Assembly: GCF_010723575.1 (NCBI RefSeq)
Contig: NZ_BLKZ01000001.1
Location: forward strand, 5,332,001 to 5,396,000
Source of the DNA: Mycobacterium bourgelatii
Lineage (GTDB): Bacteria > Actinomycetota > Actinomycetes > Mycobacteriales > Mycobacteriaceae
Length of the DNA: 64,000 nucleotides
Direction of reading: 5' to 3'
Positions within the stretch are counted from its first letter, which is position 1. Each line of letters opens with the position of its first letter. Below, in pieces: positions 28,748-36,753 of this stretch. The translations under genes and the position numbers were made by a program. A model generated the notes under the pieces. The model worked only from the letters and a program-made list of their open reading frames with translations, made no database searches and was not told the origin of the DNA.

Positions 28748-28753
28748 TAACCT
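28748..28753 (+). promoter_or_regulatory. -10 element of a leaderless PfkB-kinase transcript
   Basis: TAACCT ends 6 nt before the ATG at 28760, inside the 22-bp gap between the divergent ligD and kinase genes. Confidence 0.45.
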
Positions 28754-28759
28754 GTCGTC

Positions 28760-29677
28760 ATGGCGCGTGGGCTGGTGATCGGCGAGGCGCTGATCGACGT
28801 CGTGGATGGCCCCTCGCCCGGCGAACACGTCGGCGGGAGCCCGCTGAACGTCGCCGTCGGACTGAGTAGGCTGGGCCGCGGCATCGACTTCCTGACCCAC
28901 ATCGCCGACGACGCCGCGGGTCAGCGCATCGCCGAGTACCTCAAAAACGCTGGTGTGCAACTTGTTCCGGGAAGCGTTACCGCCAGCCGCACCCCCACCG
29001 CGCGGGCGAGGATCGGTGACGGTGAAGCCACCTACGAGTTCGACCTGGACTGGCAACTGTCCGGGATACCGCCCGTCCCACCACCACTGTTCGTCCACAC
29101 CGGTTCGATCGCCGCCGTGCGGGAGCCGGGATGCCTGGCGGTCGTGGCGGTGCTCGATGCGTACCGGGTGTCGTCCACGGTCACCTTCGACCCCAATGTG
29201 CGTCCCTCGCTGGGCCTGGATCAAGGCTTGGTCCGCGAACGCATCAGCCACCTGGTCGAGCGCAGCGACATCATCAAGGTCAGCGAAGACGATCTGCGCT
29301 GGATCAATCCACACCAGAGCCCGGAGCAAACCGCGCGGACATGGCTGGCGTCAGGACCCGCGGTCGTGGCGCTGACCCTCGGCGAACGCGGCTCGCTGGG
29401 GTTCTGCGCGGCGGGCGAGGCCCACGCGCCGGCCCGACCGGTCGAGGTCGTGGACACCATCGGCGCCGGTGACGCCTTCATGGTCGGCCTGCTGGACAGA
29501 CTGTGGGAACTGGGCTTGCTGGGCGGCGCTCGATGGTCGGAACTGCGCCGGATCGGGATCGACGCGTTGACCTCAGCCCTGGAGGTGGCGGCCGCGGCGT
29601 CGGCATTGACGGTCGCCCGCGCAGGCGCCGACGTACCCGACCGAGCAGCCCTCGACGCCGCGGCACACCGGTACTGA
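28760..29677 (+). CDS. PfkB-family carbohydrate kinase
   Basis: A 305-residue ribokinase-like sugar kinase. N-terminal GEALIDVVDG and the GGSPLNVAVGLSRLGRG substrate loop (about residues 25-41) are typical; VTFDPNVRPSLGLD, DIIKVSEDDLRWI and ALTLGERGSLGFC follow. PfkB signature 2 reads DTIGAGDAFMVGLLDRLW with the catalytic Asp in GAGDA. The sugar is not predictable; fructokinase-like activity is likeliest by family. It is divergent from ligD with only 22 bp between start codons. Confidence 0.93.
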   Translation: MARGLVIGEALIDVVDGPSPGEHVGGSPLNVAVGLSRLGRGIDFLTHIADDAAGQRIAEYLKNAGVQLVPGSVTASRTPTARARIGDGEATYEFDLDWQLSGIPPVPPPLFVHTGSIAAVREPGCLAVVAVLDAYRVSSTVTFDPNVRPSLGLDQGLVRERISHLVERSDIIKVSEDDLRWINPHQSPEQTARTWLASGPAVVALTLGERGSLGFCAAGEAHAPARPVEVVDTIGAGDAFMVGLLDRLWELGLLGGARWSELRRIGIDALTSALEVAAAASALTVARAGADVPDRAALDAAAHRY

Positions 29678-29722
29678 GCTCGGACTGTTACGGCCCACCC
29701 CGAAACGCGTTTGCGCGCCCTC

Positions 29723-29749
29723 GTTTCGGCCCGGGGGCCCGACGGGTAT
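29723..29749 (+). promoter_or_regulatory. SigF-type promoter upstream of the CsbD-like gene
   Basis: GTTT (29723-29726), a 17-nt spacer, and GGGTAT (29744-29749) match the mycobacterial SigF consensus GTTT-N15-17-GGGTAT. It lies 30 nt before the CsbD-like start. CsbD proteins belong to general-stress regulons in other bacteria, which fits. Confidence 0.65.
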
Positions 29750-29778
29750 CCGACATCCACAGCGAAGGAGGACAGGCC

Positions 29779-30021
29779 ATGGCCGGTGCAGACAAGGCGC
29801 GGAACAAGGTTCAGAAGGTCGGCGGCATAGCCAAAGAGTTCGTCGGCCGGGCAACGCGGGACCGCAGGTTGACCACGGAAGGCCGCAACGACCAGCGGCT
29901 CGCCGACCTCAAGGATGCGGGCGAGAAGATCAAAGACGTATTTCGGCCCAGGCGTTCCCGCCGGCGGACGGCCCGAACGACGCAGACACCGACGACCCCG
30001 ACGACCAGGCGGACCATCTGA
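29779..30021 (+). CDS. CsbD-like general stress protein
   Basis: 80 residues. The first 55 match the CsbD fold (ADKARNKVQKVGGIAKEFVG, then GRNDQRLADLKDAGEKIKDVF). The start at 29779 has GGAGG 7 nt upstream. After KDVF the sequence turns into a basic, low-complexity Arg/Thr tail (RPRRSRRRTARTTQT...). The +1-shifted frame over the same bases gives an acidic tail (ADGPNDADTDDPDDQADH), so the C-terminus may be a frameshift product. The SigF-type promoter upstream implies expression under stress or in stationary phase. Confidence 0.78.
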   Translation: MAGADKARNKVQKVGGIAKEFVGRATRDRRLTTEGRNDQRLADLKDAGEKIKDVFRPRRSRRRTARTTQTPTTPTTRRTI

Positions 30022-30065
30022 CCCTCGCGCGGCGAGGTTAGCTGTTAGGCAGCCCAGGTAGTGGG

Positions 30066-30071
30066 CATACT
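30066..30071 (+). promoter_or_regulatory. -10 element of a leaderless ku transcript
   Basis: CATACT ends 6 nt before the ku ATG. It matches TATAAT at four positions; the distance fits a leaderless start. Confidence 0.35.
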
Positions 30072-30077
30072 GACTGC

Positions 30078-30974
30078 ATGCGCTCGATCTGGAAGGGCTC
30101 GATCGCCTTCGGGCTGGTGAACGTGCCGGTCAAGGTGTATAGCGCCACCCAAGACCACGACATCAAGTTTCACCAGGTCCACGCCAAAGACAACGGGCGC
30201 ATTCGGTACAAGCGCGTCTGCGAGGTGTGTGGCGAGGTCGTCGAGTACAGCGACATCGCCCGGGCCTTCGAATCCGACGACGGTCAATCGGTGGTGATCA
30301 CCGACGACGACCTCGCGACGCTGCCCGAAGAACGCAGCCGGGAGATCGAAGTGCTGGAGTTCGTTCCGGCCGCCGATGTCGACCCGATGTTGTTCGATCG
30401 CAGCTACTTCTTGGAGCCGGACTCGAAATCATCCAAATCGTATGTGCTGCTTGCCAAAACGTTGGCCGAGACGGACCGCATGGCGATCGTGCATTTCACG
30501 CTGCGCAGCAAGACCCGCTTGGCGGCGTTGCGCGTCAAGGATTTCGGCAAGCGCGACGTGATGGTGGTGCACACGCTGCTGTGGCCGGATGAGATTCGTG
30601 ACCCGGATTTCCCCGTGCTGGACAAGAAGGTGGAGATCAAACCCGCAGAGCTCAAGATGGCGGGCCAGGTAGTGGAATCCATGGCCGAGGAGTTCAACCC
30701 GGACCGCTACCACGACACCTATCAGGAACAGCTGCAGGAACTGATCGAGGCGAAACTCGAAGGCGGGGAAGCATTTACCGTCGAGGAGAAGCCCAAAGAG
30801 CTGGACGAGAGCGAGGACGTCTCCGACCTGCTCGCCAAACTCGAGGCCAGCGTCAAAGCACGCTCGGGTGGCGACAACGAACCGGCGAAGAAGGCGCCCG
30901 CCAAAAAGTCACCGGCGAAAAAGAGCGCCGCCAAAAAAGCGCCCGCCAAGAAAAAGGCGGCGTCAAAGTCCTAG
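30078..30974 (+). CDS. ku: Non-homologous end-joining protein Ku, with lysine-rich tail
   Basis: Homodimeric ring that binds double-strand DNA ends and recruits LigD. Residues 1-260 are the Ku core (MRSIWKGSIAFGLVNVPVKV, IRYKRVCEVCGEVVEYSDIA, LEFVPAADVDPMLFDRSYFL, FNPDRYHDTYQEQLQELIE). The last 35 residues (about 264-298) form a basic repeat of PAKK/AAKK units. From memory, M. tuberculosis Ku is 273 residues and lacks this tail, whereas M. smegmatis Ku has a similar one that modulates DNA binding. The start is ATG 30078. In M. tuberculosis ku neighbours ligD; here two extra genes intervene. Confidence 0.97.
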   Translation: MRSIWKGSIAFGLVNVPVKVYSATQDHDIKFHQVHAKDNGRIRYKRVCEVCGEVVEYSDIARAFESDDGQSVVITDDDLATLPEERSREIEVLEFVPAADVDPMLFDRSYFLEPDSKSSKSYVLLAKTLAETDRMAIVHFTLRSKTRLAALRVKDFGKRDVMVVHTLLWPDEIRDPDFPVLDKKVEIKPAELKMAGQVVESMAEEFNPDRYHDTYQEQLQELIEAKLEGGEAFTVEEKPKELDESEDVSDLLAKLEASVKARSGGDNEPAKKAPAKKSPAKKSAAKKAPAKKKAASKS

Positions 30975-31061
30975 CCGCTTTGCCGAAGTTCTAGCTGAAT
31001 TGCGCCTCCCCGGAGTTATGCTCAAGGTGCTGCCGGCCCCGAATGCGCTCGAGGAGATTCC

Positions 31062-32183
31062 GTGAAGTTCACTCGTTTTGGCGTCGCACCGAGTCTGCTT
31101 GCTGTCTGCGCCTTGGTGCTCTCGGCATGCGGTGGTGGCAGTTCCAACACGTCGGAGGACTCGACGGAATCCAAGGCCCCCATCGTCCCGGTGAACTGCG
31201 GCGGCAAGAAGAAGCTGTTGGCCGCCGGCTCAACCGCGCAGAAGCACGCGATCGAGCAATTCGTCTACGCCTATATCCATGCCTGCCCGGGCCACACCCT
31301 GGACTATGCCGCCACGGGCTCAGGCGCTGGAATGAAGTCGTTCCTGGACGGCCAGGTCGACATCGCGGGCACCGACTCCCCCATGGATCCGGCCAAGGGG
31401 GAGGTCGACCGGGCCACTGAGCGCTGCGGCTCCCCTGCGTGGGACCTTCCCACCGTGTTCGGCCCGGTCGCGGTCACCTACAACATCAACGGGGTGAGCT
31501 CGCTCATCCTGGACGGGCCCACGACCGCCAAGATTTTCAACGGCGCCATCACGAGCTGGAATGACCCGGCCATCAAGGCGCTGAACCCAAACACCAACCT
31601 GCCCGGTACGCCGATTCACGTCGTCTTCCGTGAAGACAAGTCCGGTACCACCGACAATTTCCAGAAGTACCTCGATACCGCATCCGACGGCGCGTGGGGC
31701 AAGGGTGCAGGTCAGACGTTCAACGGTGGTGTCGGGGAAGGCGCGCCGGGCAACGACGGCACGTCGCAAGCGATGAAACGAACCGACGGCTCGATCACCT
31801 ACAACGAGTGGTCCTTCGCCGTGGGCCACCAGATGAACATGGCTCAGATCATCACATCGGCGGGAGGTGGTCCGGTCGCCATCACCGCGGAATCCGTCGG
31901 CAAGACCATCGCGGGAGCCAAATTCAAGGGCCAAGGCAACGACATGGTGATCGACACGTCGTCCTTCTACAAGCCGACGCAGGCAGGGGCCTATCCGATC
32001 GTGTTGGTCACCTACGAGGTCGTCTGCTCGAAGTACCCCGATGCCCCCACCGGCGAAGCCGTAAAAGCGTTCATGCAGGCCACAATTGGCGACGGTCAGG
32101 TCGGTTTGGATGAGTACGGATACATCCCTCTGCCGGAATCGATCCGAGACAAAATGATTCCGGTGGTGAACTCCATCGCGTGA
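31062..32183 (+). CDS. pstS: Phosphate-binding lipoprotein PstS (PstS2-like)
   Basis: Envelope-anchored receptor of the high-affinity phosphate ABC importer. The GTG start gives 373 residues with a lipoprotein signal ending in the lipobox LSAC (VLVLSACGGGS, about residues 18-28). Phosphate-contacting segments AAGSTAQKHAIEQF, ATGSGAGMKSF, DIAGTDSPM and FREDKSGTTDNFQKYL are all present. In position and sequence it corresponds to pstS2 (Rv0932c, from memory), next to pknD. No transporter subunit follows it on this strand, and an intrinsic terminator closes the unit. Confidence 0.94.
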   Translation: MKFTRFGVAPSLLAVCALVLSACGGGSSNTSEDSTESKAPIVPVNCGGKKKLLAAGSTAQKHAIEQFVYAYIHACPGHTLDYAATGSGAGMKSFLDGQVDIAGTDSPMDPAKGEVDRATERCGSPAWDLPTVFGPVAVTYNINGVSSLILDGPTTAKIFNGAITSWNDPAIKALNPNTNLPGTPIHVVFREDKSGTTDNFQKYLDTASDGAWGKGAGQTFNGGVGEGAPGNDGTSQAMKRTDGSITYNEWSFAVGHQMNMAQIITSAGGGPVAITAESVGKTIAGAKFKGQGNDMVIDTSSFYKPTQAGAYPIVLVTYEVVCSKYPDAPTGEAVKAFMQATIGDGQVGLDEYGYIPLPESIRDKMIPVVNSIA

Positions 32184-32212
32184 TCGGACCGTGGCCCGTG
32201 ATGAACGAATGC

Positions 32213-32247
32213 GCAAACGCCTAAGCGCATATAGCTGGCGTTTTTGC
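32213..32247 (+). terminator. Intrinsic terminator after pstS
   Basis: GCAAACGCC (32213-32221) pairs with GGCGTTTTTGC (32237-32247), leaving a T5 tract at the base of the stem. It lies 30 nt after the pstS stop. Confidence 0.6.
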
Positions 32248-32407
32248 TCGGTGCATTAGCTGGCAGACCGGATTGCCGTTACCGACTCGTGATTCAAAAT
32301 TCACTGTGAGAAGTCAGAATTTGTTGTGTGCCATCTCTGGGAGATTTACCGTGGGTTAACCATCCGTTTGGAATCGGGATGGTAGTCAGGCGAAGGGAGC
32401 TTCGACG

Positions 32408-34612
32408 GTGGCCGGAGGCGGACCAGATTCTCGGGTAGGGTCGCGCTTTGGGCCGTATGAGCTGGTAAAACTGCTCGGCCGGGGCGGGATGGGCGAGGTT
32501 TACGAGGCCCAGGACACCCGAAAGAACAACCGGACAGTGGCGCTCAAGCTGATCTCGCAGCAGTACTCCGACAACCCGGCATTCCGGGCGCGGATGCAAC
32601 GCGAGGCCGACATTGCTGGCCGGCTGACCGAACCGCACATTGTGCCGATCCACGACTACGGCGACATCGACGGACAGTTCTTCGTCGAAATGCGCCTGAT
32701 CGAGGGCATTTCGCTGCGCCAGATACTGACGCAGTACGGCCCCCTGACCCCGGCGCGCACCGTGGCCGTCGTGCGTCAGATTGCTGCTGCGCTGGACGCC
32801 GCGCACGCCAGCGGCATCACTCACCGCGACGTCAAACCCGAGAACATCCTGATCACCGCTGACGACTTCGCCTACCTGGTCGACTTCGGTATCGCGCGCG
32901 GTGTTACTGACCCGGGCCTGACCCAGAGTGGGATGGCCGTCGGCACCTACAACTACATGGCGCCCGAACGGTTCACCGGCGACGAGGTCACCTATCGCGC
33001 GGATATCTATGCACTGGCCTGCGTCCTGGGCGAATGTTTGACCGGCGCACCGCCGTATCGGGCCGACAGTGTCGAGCGGCTGATCGCCTCGCACCTTATG
33101 GAGCCGGTCCCGCGGCCCAGCCAGATCCGACCCGGACGGATCCCCGAGGCGCTGGACCAGGTGGTCGCCAAGGGCATGGCCAAGAACCCGAACGAGCGTT
33201 ATGTGAGCGCCGGTGATCTGGCCCTGGCCGCGCACGAGGCGCTGACCGCGCCCGAACAGCGTCAAGAAGCCAACATCCTGCAACACCAAGGCGACAACAA
33301 CGCGACCGTGATGTCTCCGGTGGTCAATCCGAGCAACTTCGGCGGCAGTTGGGCCAACTACAACTCGGGCGCCTACCAGCAGAATTCGGGCGGCTACCAG
33401 CAGAATTCGGGCGGCTACCAGCAAGATTCCGGTGGCTACGAGCAGGCCTCAGCGACCCAGCGGTCCCCACAGATCCATACGCCGCCCCCCGTTCCGCAGT
33501 ACCAGACTGGCGACCAGACCATGAGGCAGCCGGTGCAGAACACTGGCGGTTGGGGGACCCAGCCGCCCACGAACCGGGTCGACACCGGTGACCAGTACAC
33601 CCAGGCAGCGCCCGTTCCCCCGAACTACAACCAGTCCCAGCCCCACGCGCTGAACTACAACCAGTCCCAGCCCCACGCGCTGAACTACAACCAGTCACAG
33701 CCCCATCCGCTGTCCACGCCTCCCGAGAAGAAGAGCCGCAAACCGCTGCTTATCGGGGCAATCATCGCTGTTCTCCTGATCGTCGCCGGGGTCACCGCCT
33801 TCGTGCTGACCAGGCCAGGAGAGGGATCGAAGGGACCAACCGGCCAGGTCGCGCTGCCGTTCAACGGTCTCAACTTCCGGCTGTCTCCGGGCGGGGTGGC
33901 CGTCGACGACGCGGGCACCGTCTACATCACCAACCAGACGATGTACGGCCGGGTCGTGACATTGGCGGCCGGTTCCACGACACCCGTGCTCAAGCCATTC
34001 ACCGGGCTGTATGAACCGCAAGGAATTGCGGTGGACAACTCGGGCAAGATCTACGTCAGCGATTTCAACAATCGCGTGGTCGCGTTGCCGGCCGGGTCAA
34101 ACAACCAGGTCGTCCTGCCCTTCGACGGCCTCGCCTACCCCGAGGGCGTAGCGGTGGATGCCCAGGGCAATGTGTACGTCGCTGACCGGGGCAATAACCG
34201 GGTGCTCAAGATGGCGGCCGGCGAGACCATCCAGACCGTCCTGCCGTTTAACGGATTGAAGAATCCCGACGGGGTGGCGGTAGACAAAGACGGCAACATT
34301 TATGTCACCGACACCGACAACAACCGGGTGCTCAGGCTGGACGCTGGGACCAACAACCAGACCGTCTTGCCGTTCACCGGCCTGTCCGCGCCGTGGGGTA
34401 TCACGGTGGACAACAAAGGCGCCGTCTACGTCACCGAGCACGACAACAACCGGGTGCTGAAGCTGGCATCTGGAGCGTCCGCGGCCGTCGAATTGCCGTT
34501 CAAAGGCCTCAACACTCCGCTGTCGGTGGCCGTGGACAAGGACTTCACCGTCTACGTCGCCGACCGCGGAAACGTGCGGGTCCTCAAGCTCAAGCAAGAC
34601 GAGAAGGACTGA
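32408..34612 (+). CDS. pknD: Receptor Ser/Thr protein kinase PknD with NHL beta-propeller sensor
   Basis: A 734-residue transmembrane kinase. Intracellular kinase domain (about 12-275): LGRGGMGEVYEA glycine loop, ATP Lys47, HRDVKPEN with catalytic Asp141, DFG at 159-161, and the YNYMAPERFTGDEVTYRADI activation region. A long Gln/Tyr/Pro-rich juxtamembrane linker (about 300-440) contains two tandem repeats. One membrane helix (about 444-467) leads to an extracellular six-bladed NHL propeller (about 480-734) with GVAVDxxGxVYVxD blade motifs. The GTG at 32408 follows AAGGGAG. Its place beside pst genes matches M. tuberculosis (Rv0931c), suggesting a role in sensing phosphate or another envelope signal. 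The linker is longer than I recall for the 664-residue M. tuberculosis protein. Confidence 0.96.
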   Translation: MAGGGPDSRVGSRFGPYELVKLLGRGGMGEVYEAQDTRKNNRTVALKLISQQYSDNPAFRARMQREADIAGRLTEPHIVPIHDYGDIDGQFFVEMRLIEGISLRQILTQYGPLTPARTVAVVRQIAAALDAAHASGITHRDVKPENILITADDFAYLVDFGIARGVTDPGLTQSGMAVGTYNYMAPERFTGDEVTYRADIYALACVLGECLTGAPPYRADSVERLIASHLMEPVPRPSQIRPGRIPEALDQVVAKGMAKNPNERYVSAGDLALAAHEALTAPEQRQEANILQHQGDNNATVMSPVVNPSNFGGSWANYNSGAYQQNSGGYQQNSGGYQQDSGGYEQASATQRSPQIHTPPPVPQYQTGDQTMRQPVQNTGGWGTQPPTNRVDTGDQYTQAAPVPPNYNQSQPHALNYNQSQPHALNYNQSQPHPLSTPPEKKSRKPLLIGAIIAVLLIVAGVTAFVLTRPGEGSKGPTGQVALPFNGLNFRLSPGGVAVDDAGTVYITNQTMYGRVVTLAAGSTTPVLKPFTGLYEPQGIAVDNSGKIYVSDFNNRVVALPAGSNNQVVLPFDGLAYPEGVAVDAQGNVYVADRGNNRVLKMAAGETIQTVLPFNGLKNPDGVAVDKDGNIYVTDTDNNRVLRLDAGTNNQTVLPFTGLSAPWGITVDNKGAVYVTEHDNNRVLKLASGASAAVELPFKGLNTPLSVAVDKDFTVYVADRGNVRVLKLKQDEKD
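33373..33435 (+). repeat. Three 21-bp tandem repeats in pknD (YQQNSGG units)
   Basis: Units at 33373, 33394 and 33415; the first two are identical and the third diverges slightly. They encode Y-Q-Q-N/D-S-G-G in the juxtamembrane linker. Confidence 0.8.
33623..33712 (+). repeat. Three 30-bp tandem repeats in pknD (NYNQSQPHAL units)
   Basis: Units at 33623, 33653 and 33683, the third with two changed positions. They encode the 10-residue unit NYNQSQPHAL/PL before the membrane helix. Copy-number variation between strains is likely. Confidence 0.85.
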
Positions 34613-34633
34613 GCTGGTCTCATTGCGCCGCCC

Positions 34634-34696
34634 CGTTGACTCTGCGCGTAGGGCGGGAAAGTGCGAGAAGACACCGCCAAAAGTGCAGTTTCAACG
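34634..34696. repeat. 63-bp palindromic intergenic repeat, copy 1
   Basis: Begins CGTTGACTCTGCGCGTAGGG and ends TCAACG. The ends CGTTGA/TCAACG and the inner GGGCGG...CCGCC pair, so it can fold into a hairpin. It is near-identical to copy 2 over its first 45 bp. It lies just after the pknD stop. Confidence 0.8.
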
Positions 34697-34715
34697 TGGG
34701 CCAGGGGCGCCGCGC

Positions 34716-34778
34716 CGTTGACTCTGCGCGTAGGGCGGCTCAGTGCGAGAAGACACCGCCCTCACCGCAATATCAACG
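34716..34778. repeat. 63-bp palindromic intergenic repeat, copy 2
   Basis: Same length and ends as copy 1 and the same orientation. Its terminal TCAACG contains the complement of the pstA stop codon (TGA at 34775-34773), so the repeat reaches into the coding end. The pair probably terminates the convergent pknD and pstA transcripts. Confidence 0.8.
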
Positions 34779-35753
34779 CTTGCGGGTCACCCGGCCAAAG
34801 GCCTCCGTCACAAACCGCAGCGTGGAACCTACGACTGAGAACACGAATCGGAAGAACATGCGGCCGAGAGGCGACCGAAATATGCCGGCGCACAGATTGA
34901 TCAGCGCCACGATAATGATCAGCGTCAGGGCCGCACCCCATACCCGCAGGACACCCGCCGGTTGGGGGTTGGTGAGCTCGCTGTAGATCAGCAACGGCAG
35001 CGACGCCATGTTGCCGTCAAAGACGTCGTAGTTGATCGAACGGCTGTATCCGACCAGCACCAGGACCGGCGCCGTTTCGCCGACGACGCGGGCGACCGCC
35101 AACAGGACTCCGGACAGAATGCCGGGTGCCGCGATCGGGGCGACGATGCGAACGATGGTCCGGTATTTCGGAATACCTAACGCGTAGCTGGCTTCTCGCA
35201 GCTCATCAGGCACCAGCCTGAGCATCTCTTCGGTGGCTCGCACCACCACTGGCAACATGAGCAAGACCAACGCCAGCGACACGGCGAAAGCACTCTGCGG
35301 ATATCCAAAGGTTGATATCCAGAGGGCAAAGATGAACAGCGCCGCCACAATCGAGGGCACCCCGGCGAGCACGTCGACCATGAAGGTGGTTACCCGCGCC
35401 AGTCGGCCAGTGCCGTATTCCACCAGGTACACCGCGGTCAGCATGCCCAGCGGCACCGCCAGCAGAGCCGCGATTCCGGCCTGCACCAACGTCCCATAGA
35501 TCGCGTGGAACACGCCGCCCGTGAACTCTTGGGGCAATACGCCGCGCAGCGAGTGGGTCCACCATTCCGAATTAACGACGGCTCGCCAGCCCCGTATGGC
35601 AACGACCGACAGGAGCCAGATCAGCGGCACCAACGCGATGAGGAAGGAGGCAAAGAAAAACACTGCGGCGACGCTGTTCTCGAGCCGCCGCCTAAAGCTC
35701 ACCGGCCGAAACACCACCGCCTTGACCGGCATGTCGAGCGTATCGATACTCAT
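34773..35753 (-). CDS. pstA: Phosphate ABC transporter permease PstA
   Basis: Membrane subunit of the Pst importer: 326 residues with about six hydrophobic segments and the ABC-permease coupling loop around EEMLRLVPDELREASYALGI. The GIPKYRTIVRIVAPIAAPGI stretch and ARVVGETAPVLVLVGYSRSI are typical of PstA. The ATG at 35753 is chosen; codons upstream lie in the 16-bp gap after pstC. It is third in the operon pstS-pstC-pstA on the minus strand and corresponds to pstA1 (Rv0930, from memory). Confidence 0.95.
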   Translation of the reverse strand: MSIDTLDMPVKAVVFRPVSFRRRLENSVAAVFFFASFLIALVPLIWLLSVVAIRGWRAVVNSEWWTHSLRGVLPQEFTGGVFHAIYGTLVQAGIAALLAVPLGMLTAVYLVEYGTGRLARVTTFMVDVLAGVPSIVAALFIFALWISTFGYPQSAFAVSLALVLLMLPVVVRATEEMLRLVPDELREASYALGIPKYRTIVRIVAPIAAPGILSGVLLAVARVVGETAPVLVLVGYSRSINYDVFDGNMASLPLLIYSELTNPQPAGVLRVWGAALTLIIIVALINLCAGIFRSPLGRMFFRFVFSVVGSTLRFVTEAFGRVTRKR

Positions 35754-35769
35754 AGGCCGCGCATCGGTG

Positions 35770-36741
35770 CTACCCGTTGACCTTTCCGCCGGCCACCGCA
35801 CGGGCGGCGGCGTTGACCACGAACGTCAGCACGAACAGTGCGAAGCCCGCCGAGATATAGGCCCCGGTGGGCAGCGGTTCACTGAATTCCGCAGCGGCAG
35901 AGGCGATCTTGGACGCAAAGGTGTAGCCGCCGTCGAACAGTGACCAGTTTCCTGGCTTCGCCGCCGAACGCAGGATGATCAGCACCGCCACGGTCTCGCC
36001 CAGAGCGCGGCCCAGCCCCAGCATCGACGCCGCGATTACACCGCTGCGACCAAACGGCAGCACCGTAGTTCGGATCACCTCCCATTTCGTCGCGCCCAAC
36101 GCCTGCGCCGCTTCGATCTGCATCTTTGGGGTCTGGCGGAACACTTCTCGCGATACCGAGGTGATGATGGGCAGGATCATCACGGCGAGCACGATGCTGG
36201 CGGTGAAAATCGTCCCGCCGCCCGCCAGCGACACGTTGCCCTTACTGAACAAGAAAATCCAGTCCAGGTTCTCGTTCAGAAATCGCGCCAGCGGCTCGAT
36301 CTGCGGTGCCAGCACGAAGATCCCCCACAGCCCGTAGACGATCGAGGGCACCGCGGCGAGCAGATCGACCATCGCGGCGAACGGACGCGACAACCGCTGC
36401 GGCGCATATTGAGTGAGGAACACCGCAATCCCCACAGCAATCGGCACGGCCAGTACGAGAGCGGTGATAGAGCTCAACACCGTGACCATGAAGAGGTCAC
36501 GGATACCGAACGCAACCCTGTCAGTGGAGGTCTCAAACTTCGCACTGGTGAAGAAGTTCGCGTCATTCGCCCGGAGCGCCGGGATGGCGCGGACCAGCAG
36601 GAACAACGCGATCAGCCCGATGGCGACGACGATCGCAGATCCCGCGGCCGATGCCGCGAACTTGAACAGCCGCTCCCTGATCCGCGCCGAGTGCGGATCT
36701 ACATCAGCCAACGCAGACTTGGCTACCGAGCCATTGCCCAC
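35770..36741 (-). CDS. pstC: Phosphate ABC transporter permease PstC
   Basis: Partner permease of PstA. The 323-residue protein has six predicted membrane segments, VDLLAAVPSIVYGLWGIFVL, the cytoplasmic coupling loop around QIEAAQALGATKWEVIRTTV, and GLGRALGETVAVLIILRSAA. The GTG start at 36741 lies 12 bp downstream of the pstS stop, indicating a single operon. It corresponds to pstC2 (Rv0929). A PstB ATPase gene is needed for function but is not in this cluster. Confidence 0.95.
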   Translation of the reverse strand: MGNGSVAKSALADVDPHSARIRERLFKFAASAAGSAIVVAIGLIALFLLVRAIPALRANDANFFTSAKFETSTDRVAFGIRDLFMVTVLSSITALVLAVPIAVGIAVFLTQYAPQRLSRPFAAMVDLLAAVPSIVYGLWGIFVLAPQIEPLARFLNENLDWIFLFSKGNVSLAGGGTIFTASIVLAVMILPIITSVSREVFRQTPKMQIEAAQALGATKWEVIRTTVLPFGRSGVIAASMLGLGRALGETVAVLIILRSAAKPGNWSLFDGGYTFASKIASAAAEFSEPLPTGAYISAGFALFVLTFVVNAAARAVAGGKVNG

Positions 36742-36753
36742 GTCGACCTCTGA

